From Oscillospiraceae bacterium (GTDB lineage: Bacteria > Bacillota > Clostridia > Oscillospirales > Oscillospiraceae), in NCBI GenBank assembly GCA_902784305.1, contig CACZUK010000027.1, positions 1 through 33,139 of the forward strand: a stretch of 33,139 nucleotides of DNA, read 5' to 3'. The notes beneath the pieces were generated by a model. That model was given only the letters and a program-made list of their open reading frames with translations. It was not told the DNA's origin and did not search any database. Below, in pieces: positions 23,630 to 30,660 of this stretch. The stretch's first letter is position 1, and each line of letters begins with the position of its first letter. Position numbers and translations under genes: made by a program.

Positions 23630-26287
23630 ATGACCAGAAAGCACCTACGCAGGGCGACAGCATCCCTGCTGGTTCTCCTGCTGCTGATGATGCAGCTGCC
23701 AGTCGGTGCGCTTGCGCTGGAGGACGAGAGCGACCAGAGTGCGGAGGCGAGCGTTGTCTCCGTTGAGGCGGAGGAGCCCGCTGATGAGGCACAGGAGCCC
23801 GCTGATGAGGCACAGGAGCCCGCTGATGAGGCACAGGAGCCCGCTGATGAGGCACAGGAGCCCGCCGGTGAGACACAGGAGCCCGCTGTGCAGGAGGAGT
23901 CAGCCCCCGAAGAGGCCGCGGAGAGCGTTGAGCCGTCCGTGACTCCGTATGACCCCTGGTACGAAGAGGTTGCGCCTGAGACGGAAGAGGACGAGGAGGT
24001 TCAGACCCAGGATGACGAGGGCACCTATGCCGTTCTCTATGACGACGGGACCCTGATGTTCCAGAAGGGCGACGCCCCCGATGAGGGGCGCACTGTTGCC
24101 GAAAAATGGCTTTTGGATCTGAACGCCGAATACAACGCTGACAGCGACACGCCCTGGTACAACCGGCGGGACGAAATCAAAAAGCTGAATTTCCGGGATA
24201 AAATTGCCCCTGCGTCGTTGGCCAACTGGTTCATGGGCTGCAGCAAGATGGAGGAGATGGAAGGCGTGGAGAACGTGGACGTCTCCAAAGTCACCTCCAT
24301 GCGCAATTTCTTCCGGGGCTGCTCCAGCCTGAAGGAAGTGGACCTGATTGTGCCCGCAAAGAACCGCTGGAATACGTCCAAGGTCACCGACATGAGCGGT
24401 ATGTTCTACGGCTGCGCTACCCTGACGGAGCTGGATTTGAGTATGCTGAGCACTGCGTCTCTGACGAACCTGGAGAACACCTTCCGGGGCTGCTCCGGCC
24501 TGAAGGAGCTGAGCCTGGTGCGCTGGAACGTTTCGGCTGTGACGAACATGAGCGGCCTGTTCCGGAACTGCACTGCGCTGACCGATTTGGACCTGAACGA
24601 ATGGGACACCAAGGCGGTCAAGGATATGTCGGAGATGTTCCGCAACTGCTCCAAGCTGGAAACTATCCGCGCTGCCGTCACCTTTGTGACGACGAGCGTG
24701 ACCAACAGCACGGATATGTTCACCGGCTGCGGTGCGCTGAAGGGCGGAAGCGGCACTGCGTTCACTGACGCACACACGGATGCGCTCTATGCGCGGCTGG
24801 ACACCCCGGATGCGGCGGGCTACTTCTCCGGCGGCGTGTGCGCCATCCTGTATGTGGACGGCACGCTGGTCTTCCAGTACGGCGACACGCCGGATGGGCG
24901 AAGCGTTGTCAAAATCTATCCCGTGGATATGCTCAATTCCTATGCCATGATTGGTACACGGGTAACGAACGTCACCTGGTATGAAAATCACGATAAGATT
25001 AAAAAAGTGGATTTTGTTGACAAAATCCGGCCTCGATTTGTCTCCATGTGGTTCTATTACCTGACCGATCTGGAGGAGGTCGTCCATCCGGAGAATCTGG
25101 ACCTGTCTCAGTGCACCCAGATGGTGGATTTGTTCTTCTGCTGTGAAAAGCTGAAAAAGGTGGACGTGAGCAGCTGGGACACCTCCCACATTGAGGGTGC
25201 CCACGCCGTGTTCTACCAGTGCGGCGAGCTGACGGAGCTGGATGTCAGCAAATGGGATACCTCCAGCATGACGGACATCAGCGGCCTGTTCAACGGTGCT
25301 TCCAAGGTGAAAAAGCTGGACGTGAGCGGATTTAACACCTCCAAGGTGATTCGCTATGGCTCTGTGTTCCGCGACACCAGCAGCCTGACAGAGCTGGATG
25401 TCAGCAAATGGGATACCAGCGCCGGACTGGAGTTCGGCGGTATGTTCCGGGGCTGCTCCGGACTGACAGAGCTGGATATCACCGGCTGGACTGTCCCCAA
25501 GGGCTACGCCTACGGCAATATGTTCCGGGACTGCACCAATCTGAAAACCATTTTGGTTGCAGAGGATTTTGGATTGATGCGGGGCTTTATAGAAGGGCAG
25601 CCCACGCTGAATCAGGACGTGTTCACCAACTGCACCGCTCTCGTGGGCGGCAACGGAACCGTTTACAGCCCGGAGCACACGGACTACGACTACGCCCGGA
25701 TTGACACTCCCGAGACCCCGGGCTACTTCACGGCGAAGAAGGCTCCGGTTGAGAAGAAGAAGAACACCATCAAGGTTTCCAAGTCCTTCACCAAAACCGT
25801 CAACACGAAGAAGGACCAGACCTTCAAGCTGAAGGCCAGCGCCAACGGCGCAGCGCTGAGCTACAATTCCGGCAACGCCAAAAAGGTGAAGGTGGACAAG
25901 AAGGGCAAGGTGACCGTCAAGAAGGGATTTATGGGCAAGGTCACCATCACCATCACTTCCGCAGAAACGGAGCAGTACCTGGCTGCCAAGAAGAAGGTCA
26001 CTGTCACAGTGAATCCCAGCGCCACCACCCTCTCAAGCGCCAGGGGTGCGAAGAGGAAGGTGACGGTGACGTGGAAGAAAAACACCACCGGCAAGGGCTA
26101 TGAGCTCCAGTTCTCCAGGAAAAAGAACTTTAAGAAGATTGAAAAAACCATCAAAATCAAAAAGAAAACCATCCGTAAAGCCACTGCGAAGAAGCTGAAA
26201 AAGGGCAAATATTACATCCGCATCCGTACCGTCAACGGCAAGCTCGCCTCCAAATGGAGCAAGGTCAGGACTGTGAAGGTCAGGTAA
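23630..26287 (+). CDS. Secreted BspA-like (DUF285) surface protein
   Basis: An 885-residue protein. A signal peptide is clear: basic start, LLVLLLLMMQL core, cleavage after about Ala29. An acidic EPADEAQ repeat region (about 49-88) follows. Then come two tandem copies of one large module (about 132-400 and 403-704). Each begins AxLYxDGTLxFQxGD, contains DUF285/BspA-type leucine-rich repeats such as LTELDVSKWDTS with MFxGCSxL, and ends YARxDTPxxxGYF. The Lys-rich C-terminal part (about 710-885) resembles fibronectin-III-like domains of clostridial surface proteins (KGKYYIRIRT). No LPXTG or TM anchor is visible, so the basic tail may bind the wall. A role in adhesion is inferred. GAGGAGG precedes the ATG. 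Confidence 0.88.
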   Translation: MTRKHLRRATASLLVLLLLMMQLPVGALALEDESDQSAEASVVSVEAEEPADEAQEPADEAQEPADEAQEPADEAQEPAGETQEPAVQEESAPEEAAESVEPSVTPYDPWYEEVAPETEEDEEVQTQDDEGTYAVLYDDGTLMFQKGDAPDEGRTVAEKWLLDLNAEYNADSDTPWYNRRDEIKKLNFRDKIAPASLANWFMGCSKMEEMEGVENVDVSKVTSMRNFFRGCSSLKEVDLIVPAKNRWNTSKVTDMSGMFYGCATLTELDLSMLSTASLTNLENTFRGCSGLKELSLVRWNVSAVTNMSGLFRNCTALTDLDLNEWDTKAVKDMSEMFRNCSKLETIRAAVTFVTTSVTNSTDMFTGCGALKGGSGTAFTDAHTDALYARLDTPDAAGYFSGGVCAILYVDGTLVFQYGDTPDGRSVVKIYPVDMLNSYAMIGTRVTNVTWYENHDKIKKVDFVDKIRPRFVSMWFYYLTDLEEVVHPENLDLSQCTQMVDLFFCCEKLKKVDVSSWDTSHIEGAHAVFYQCGELTELDVSKWDTSSMTDISGLFNGASKVKKLDVSGFNTSKVIRYGSVFRDTSSLTELDVSKWDTSAGLEFGGMFRGCSGLTELDITGWTVPKGYAYGNMFRDCTNLKTILVAEDFGLMRGFIEGQPTLNQDVFTNCTALVGGNGTVYSPEHTDYDYARIDTPETPGYFTAKKAPVEKKKNTIKVSKSFTKTVNTKKDQTFKLKASANGAALSYNSGNAKKVKVDKKGKVTVKKGFMGKVTITITSAETEQYLAAKKKVTVTVNPSATTLSSARGAKRKVTVTWKKNTTGKGYELQFSRKKNFKKIEKTIKIKKKTIRKATAKKLKKGKYYIRIRTVNGKLASKWSKVRTVKVR
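23774..23893 (+). repeat. In-frame 21-nt minisatellite
   Basis: Four identical 21-nt units encoding EPADEAQ (23774-23857) are followed by a diverged unit EPAGETQ and a partial one. The unit is a multiple of three, so copy-number change would alter the length of the stalk after the signal peptide without breaking the frame. Confidence 0.93.
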
Positions 26288-26511
26288 AGGCTGTGCCTGC
26301 GCCGCCCCGCCGGGGCGGGCAGAAGGTCCTGCGGATACGCAAATTTCAAAAAAGCGAGGGACGGAATCGGCAACGATTCCGTCCCTCAGTCTGTCAAACA
26401 ACCCCGGTTTCCGCCTGACGAAAACCGGGGTTGTTTGACAGACTGAAACGGCCCCTCCCCATGCGGAAGGGGGCGTTTTTGCCGCAGAGAACCATCGGAC
26501 GACGCACGGTT
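26288..26511. terminator. Convergent terminator region with three strong hairpins
   Basis: Between converging genes lie a perfect 14-bp stem with GCAA loop (arms 26356-26369 and 26374-26387) and a 23-bp stem (arms within 26388-26444, with one extra A and a loop near 26411-26420). A GC-rich stem CCCCT/AGGGG follows, with TTTTT at 26476-26480. A shorter GCCCC/GGGGC hairpin precedes them near 26310-26325. The last stem with its T-run suits the rightward transcript; the structures can also stop leftward transcription of the minus-strand operon. Confidence 0.72.
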
Positions 26512-27009
26512 TTACAGCGGCAGTCGTTCCAGAAGGCCGCCGCCGAAGCGGTCATACGCCTGAAGGAAGAACGACTGAATCTGCTGCGTCATCTGTGCTC
26601 TTGCCTCAACGGGAACCAGCTCGGAGAAGGTGACACCGGGGAGACTGCGGATGAGCGCATAGTATTTCAACACATTTTCCACGCCCTCGATGACCTGCGC
26701 ATCCTCTGTGCCGAGATAAGCCCGAATGAAATGGTCCCACACCCTTGCGAGCAGGTCGGCGGGAATGCCGGTGTAGCGCATGGCGCCGTCACCCCGGGCA
26801 GCAGCCAGCTTCATCAGCTGATAGGCGCCCAGCAGGTCAATCACCGGATGTCCCACAGAGGCATCGCCCATGTCGATGAGCAGCCACTCGTCGCCGCTGA
26901 CCATGATATTGGCCGGGTGAAAGTCCCCGTGAATGAAGGTGCTGCGCTCCGGGATGCTGTCAATCAGCGCAAAGATGGTCAGCTTGTCCTGTCTCAGCTC
27001 TGTGTTCAT
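26512..27009 (-). CDS. APH-like phosphotransferase C-lobe only
   Basis: A 165-residue protein matching the C-terminal lobe of aminoglycoside phosphotransferase-like kinases: catalytic loop HGDFHPAN (27-34) and metal-binding Asp46 in LLIDMGD, followed by GHPVIDLL. Full-length relatives are about 220-300 residues and have an N-lobe that binds ATP. Here the protein begins only about 26 residues before the catalytic loop. The start is well supported: AGGAGG lies 6 nt upstream and the ATG overlaps the phosphatase stop (ATGA), so it is not simply a mis-called start. It could be a decayed kinase, or a binding module working with the partner-switch proteins of the same operon. Confidence 0.75.
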   Translation of the reverse strand: MNTELRQDKLTIFALIDSIPERSTFIHGDFHPANIMVSGDEWLLIDMGDASVGHPVIDLLGAYQLMKLAAARGDGAMRYTGIPADLLARVWDHFIRAYLGTEDAQVIEGVENVLKYYALIRSLPGVTFSELVPVEARAQMTQQIQSFFLQAYDRFGGGLLERLPL

Positions 27010-29444
27010 TCCAAACCTCCTGTTTCCTGCCCCTCCGGGCCCAGATAGGTAAGGCCCAGCATGGTGATGTCGTCAAACTGCTCCGCCTTGCCCACAAAGT
27101 CTGCGATATCCTTCCGAACAGCGGGCAGAATCACCTCCAGCGATTCGTCCTTCACCCGGTTCAGCTCCGCCGTCAGGCGCTCTGTGCCGTACTGCTCCGT
27201 CTGCTCGTCGATGGCCTCCGGGATGCCGTCCGTGTACACGAAGAGCTGGTCGCCGGGGTTCAGCTTCAGCTCGTACTCCCGGTAGCGCAGCTGCTCCATG
27301 GCCGCCAGCACCAGACCATGCCGGTCCTTGTACACCTCGTAGTCTCCGCCCGCGCGCCGGAGCACCGGGTACTCGTGGCCTGCGTTGGCGCACTTCATCA
27401 CGCCGGTTTCCAAATCCACGATGCCCAGCCAGACCGTCACGAACATCTCCGCATCGTTGCCCTCGCAGAGCATATTGTTGGCCCGGTAGAGGGTCTCCGA
27501 CGCCGTCCGCCCGGACTCCGCAACGCTGCGGATGGCGGTTTTCGCCCGCATCATAAACAGCGCCGCCGGGATACCCTTGCCGGACACGTCGGCAATCACC
27601 AGTGCCAGCTTGTTCTGGTCCACGAAGAAGAAGTCGTAGAAGTCGCCGCCCACCTCCTTGGCCGGGTCCATGGTGGCGTAGATTTTGAAGTCATTGCGGG
27701 GGAAGTCGAAGTTCTTGGGCAGGGCGGAGTCCTGTATCGTGCGGGCAAATTCCAGCTCCTGCTCGATGCGCTTTTCTGCGGCTGCGATGTAGCCCTTGAG
27801 CACTGTGACCGTCTGGTTGATGTCGTTGGACAGGGAGGCGAACTCCGAGGAGTTGCGCACGTCAACCACCTCGTCCAGATGGCCGCTGGTGATGCGCCCC
27901 AGAGAGGCGTTGACCAGCTGCAAATTGTGCACCACAATGCTCTGCACCAGCAGGGAAATCAGCACATAGATGACGGCGAAGAGCATGATGTCCGCAAAGG
28001 CGGTCTCATAGGCCTGCGCGTCCCGGTTGGCGTAGAGCTCCTTGACGGGAAGCTGGGTCAGCAGCAGCACTCCGCTGTCCAGCTGCACTGTCCGGCACAG
28101 GGAGGGGGTGCCGAACAGGCTGGCCCTGAAGAAGGTCTCCCGGGGCTGCTCCCGGAGAATCTGAAGCTCGTCCTCCTCCACGGCGGAGCCGCTGTGGGCA
28201 CCGTAGGAGACCGTGCCGTCCTCAGAAATGAGGTCGAAGGTCCCCTCATTGCCCACATGGAAGTAGGAGAGGGCCTGATTGAGCTCGGAGAAGTTCAGGG
28301 CATCGGCCATCTGCTCCTTGTTGATGACCACCTGTATCATGCCCTCGCCGCACCGGGCCGCCGCTGCGGTGAGCTCCGTGGAGAGGGAGACGGCCTTGCT
28401 GTCAGTGCGGTTGGACAGAACATGTACAAACAGGCTGTTGTAGACCTTCGCCTCGCCGCCGGAGGCGAGCACATTGCCCTGAGCGTCCACCGCCGTCACC
28501 GAGGTCAGGCGGAAGACCTTCTGCATCCGGGCCAGAAAGGCGTCGTCTGCGCTGGCGAGAGCGCCGGCGTGGTTCACCGCCTCCGCAATGGCCAGGGCAT
28601 CCATTCTGGCTGTCTCTCCGGCCAGGGCGTCCATGTTTTTGCCGGTCTGCCGCAGCCGCACATAAGTCTCCCGGATGTCGCCGGAGACGGCACTGAGGGT
28701 ATTGCGGGCCTCCTGAGCGGCTGACTGGGTCTGCACGGCGAAGGAGAAGCCGAAATTCAGCAGCAGGATGATGAAGGTCCCCGCAAAAAGCCAGACCTGA
28801 AACCGCTGGGAGACCGGGACCTCCTCCGCGCTGACCTTCCGGAAGGGGTTTTTCCAGTCCCCGGAGAGCACCCGGAGCATGGTGGATGAGGCTGCCATGC
28901 CCAGCCCGGTGAAGATAATCATGGGGATGGAGCAGGCTTTCACCACATAGAAGGCCATGCTCATGTCGTCCCGGTGGGTGATGAACACCACATACATGTG
29001 GAAGACTTCCATGACCGAGCCCATGAAGAAGGCGTAGACGGCGGATGGCTTTTTGCGTTTGAAGATGAAAACGTGCAGCAGCGCGGACAGGAAGCCCGCC
29101 AGACAGGTGGACACGCTGCACGCGATGCGGGTGTAGGAGCCCACGCCCCAATAGGTTCCCGCGATGTAGCGCTCCACGCCGCCGATCAGACCTGCGATGA
29201 TGCCGGATACGGGGTCGAAGAACAGACCGGCGGACAGGGGGCCCATATCCCGCACGTTGAGCATCATGTGGCTGTAATCCACGCCGAAGTGGGTGGAGAG
29301 CACGGCGCACAGGCCGAAAATCAGGCCGATGACGACCCGGGTGAGGTTGGTCATGGGCCTGCTGTTGGTTTGCTTCCACAGCAGCATGGTCAGCAGCACG
29401 TACAGGGACGTGACGACCGACATTTTCAGTATCATGGTAAGCAT
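27006..29444 (-). CDS. LytS-type 5TM receptor fused to SpoIIE/PP2C phosphatase
   Basis: An 812-residue membrane protein. Residues 1 to about 200 form a 5TMR-LYT-like receptor; a further TM helix is at about 222-245, an extracytoplasmic sensor region at about 246-480, a TM at about 482-505, then HAMP and a coiled linker (AAEKRIEQELEFARTIQ). The PP2C_SpoIIE domain (about 575-812) has GGDFYD near 598, ADVSGKG, VYTDG near 735 and EQFDD near 789. It should dephosphorylate a STAS antagonist in response to a membrane or cell-wall signal. AAGGAG precedes the ATG. It follows the kinase gene by 37 nt and is translationally coupled to the kinase C-lobe gene. It is a paralogue of the phosphatase at 364-2067. 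Confidence 0.9.
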   Translation of the reverse strand: MLTMILKMSVVTSLYVLLTMLLWKQTNSRPMTNLTRVVIGLIFGLCAVLSTHFGVDYSHMMLNVRDMGPLSAGLFFDPVSGIIAGLIGGVERYIAGTYWGVGSYTRIACSVSTCLAGFLSALLHVFIFKRKKPSAVYAFFMGSVMEVFHMYVVFITHRDDMSMAFYVVKACSIPMIIFTGLGMAASSTMLRVLSGDWKNPFRKVSAEEVPVSQRFQVWLFAGTFIILLLNFGFSFAVQTQSAAQEARNTLSAVSGDIRETYVRLRQTGKNMDALAGETARMDALAIAEAVNHAGALASADDAFLARMQKVFRLTSVTAVDAQGNVLASGGEAKVYNSLFVHVLSNRTDSKAVSLSTELTAAAARCGEGMIQVVINKEQMADALNFSELNQALSYFHVGNEGTFDLISEDGTVSYGAHSGSAVEEDELQILREQPRETFFRASLFGTPSLCRTVQLDSGVLLLTQLPVKELYANRDAQAYETAFADIMLFAVIYVLISLLVQSIVVHNLQLVNASLGRITSGHLDEVVDVRNSSEFASLSNDINQTVTVLKGYIAAAEKRIEQELEFARTIQDSALPKNFDFPRNDFKIYATMDPAKEVGGDFYDFFFVDQNKLALVIADVSGKGIPAALFMMRAKTAIRSVAESGRTASETLYRANNMLCEGNDAEMFVTVWLGIVDLETGVMKCANAGHEYPVLRRAGGDYEVYKDRHGLVLAAMEQLRYREYELKLNPGDQLFVYTDGIPEAIDEQTEQYGTERLTAELNRVKDESLEVILPAVRKDIADFVGKAEQFDDITMLGLTYLGPEGQETGGLE

Positions 29445-29481
29445 AACAAACTCCTTCTCACAAAACCGGACGGCCAGGTGT

Positions 29482-29889
29482 TCACAGATTCTTCTTCAGA
29501 GTCAGAATGTTCCTGCCGTTTTCATAGCGATACTGCACATCATCCATGGATTTTTTGACCATAAAAATGCCCAGTCCGCCCACCTGACGCTCCTCGGCGC
29601 TCAGACTCACGTCCGGGTCGGCCTTTGCCAGCGGGTCATAGGGCACGCCCTGGTCCAGGAAGGTGAGCACCACCGTTGGAGGCTCCGGCTGAACCTCCAC
29701 CCGGATGGTGGCTTTGCCCACCTCCGGGCTGTAGGCGTAGTGGGCGATGTTGACAAAGATTTCCTCCACCGCAATGTCAATCTGCATCTGGGAGCGCATG
29801 GAGCAGTCCATGGTCTCCAGCTCCCCGTCCACAAAAGCCAGTACTTCGTTCAGGTTTTCAACAGCGGCGGTCAGTTCCAGTTCTTTCAT
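29482..29889 (-). CDS. Anti-sigma-factor serine kinase (RsbW/SpoIIAB-like)
   Basis: A 135-residue GHKL ATPase-domain protein. The N-box is DIAVEEIFVNIAHYAY (Glu42/43, Asn47), the G1 box FLDQGVPYDPL (Asp79) and the G2 box VGGLGIFMVKK (103-113). Such kinases phosphorylate a STAS antagonist and hold a sigma factor or other target when the antagonist is phosphorylated. GGAGG precedes the ATG. It is the first gene of a minus-strand operon with a SpoIIE phosphatase. The only STAS partner in view is at 6580, over 20 kb away. No clear promoter is seen; it must lie in or beyond the MITE-like element upstream. Confidence 0.9.
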   Translation of the reverse strand: MKELELTAAVENLNEVLAFVDGELETMDCSMRSQMQIDIAVEEIFVNIAHYAYSPEVGKATIRVEVQPEPPTVVLTFLDQGVPYDPLAKADPDVSLSAEERQVGGLGIFMVKKSMDDVQYRYENGRNILTLKKNL

Positions 29890-29944
29890 AATACGCCTCC
29901 ACAGAAGGTTGGGTTTTCTGCCGCAGCTCTGTCCCCGTTTGCTT

Positions 29945-30134
29945 TAGGGAACCGCTGATTCAATCTAACTTCGGTGCCTTGCAGTCTGTTTCCCGCCATA
30001 TTGCGACCAGCTTTCCTGAAATCCACAAAGAATTTACCCCGTTCGGGGCACTTCGCCTGCGAAATCTGGCCACAATCTGATGAAAAATATCCTCGCAATT
30101 CACTCTCGTCACATTTAATCAGTGATTCCTTAGA
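29945..30134. mobile_element. MITE-like element with terminal inverted repeats
   Basis: The left end TAGGGAACCGCTGATTCAAT and the reverse complement of the right end (TAAGGAATCACTGATTAAAT) match at 16 of 20 positions. The element is about 190 bp and encodes no protein. A CCCCG-TTCG-GGGC hairpin lies inside. The interior shares a 38-nt segment with the degraded copy at 10847-10884. This fits a non-autonomous transposon or mobile palindromic repeat. It lies about 55 nt upstream of the kinase gene and may supply or separate its promoter. No transposase is in the window. Confidence 0.65.
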
Positions 30135-30518
30135 ACAGGCTCCGGCACTGGCGGGCAATGTGCTGTCATAATCACATTTCTTATTGTATTTGACTCCGCC
30201 TCAGATTTCAAGAGCGATGTTGGAAAAATCCAAACCGTGTTCCGTCGTTCCGGAACACGGCTTGGAAGGGCACAGATTGCCGGAGCACAAAGTGCAGCAA
30301 TCGCAGGTACAGCAGTTTTCTTGACGAAGCCGATTGTTATTCAGATTCTAATCATCTACAATAAGCATCTTGAGTTTCCGTAAAAATCAGAATTATACGA
30401 ATGCTAAATATTTTCGGAGTTATCACATGGTGATGTGTTGCCACCGCATAGGGCCAATCCTGGTAATTTAAGTTGCAAATCTGCCCTGTGGAAAACTTTT
30501 TCGAACTTTTTCGGCCAA
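30135..30518. other. AT-richer intergenic region with a hairpin and gene debris
   Basis: I see no intact gene. CCAAACCGTGTTCC (30230-30243) pairs with GGAACACGGCTTGG (30252-30265) around a short loop, an almost perfect hairpin of unknown role. Leftward of the short ORF at 30519-30575, minus-strand frames continue with broken coding-like stretches to about 30352. The base composition is lower in G+C than the flanking genes, which suggests acquired or decaying DNA. Confidence 0.45.
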
Positions 30519-30575
30519 TTAAAAAATACGGAAACTCAAATCTTTCTGGATTTTGGCGTTTTGTTCGTTGGTCAT
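30519..30575 (-). pseudogene. 18-codon ORF with perfect RBS, probable gene remnant
   Basis: AAGGAGG lies 5 nt before an ATG at 30575-30573 on the minus strand, encoding MTNEQNAKIQKDLSFRIF then TAA. The stop falls just after a run of six T. In the same frame the sequence beyond the stop still looks peptide-like (LAEKVRKSFPQGRFAT), and a shift at the T-run opens a longer frame. This suggests a gene broken by a stop or frameshift, although a true small peptide cannot be excluded. It lies 26 nt past the helicase terminator. Confidence 0.4.
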
Positions 30576-30600
30576 AGTTGCCTCCTTGGTAAAGTTGATT

Positions 30601-30640
30601 GAAAAACGCCGTCAACCACAGGCGCAGTTGACGGCGTTGA
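30601..30640 (-). terminator. Rho-independent terminator of the helicase gene
   Basis: On the minus strand AACGCCGTCAAC pairs perfectly with GTTGACGGCGTT (12 bp, arms 30638-30627 and 30616-30605, 10-nt loop) and runs into TTT. It lies about 20 nt after the helicase stop codon. Confidence 0.88.
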
Positions 30641-30660
30641 TACGTTCTAAACTTGTCATC

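Noticed and set aside
23774-23893. CRISPR-like direct repeats
   Set aside because: The repeats are contiguous and coding, with no spacers; they are a minisatellite inside a surface-protein gene.
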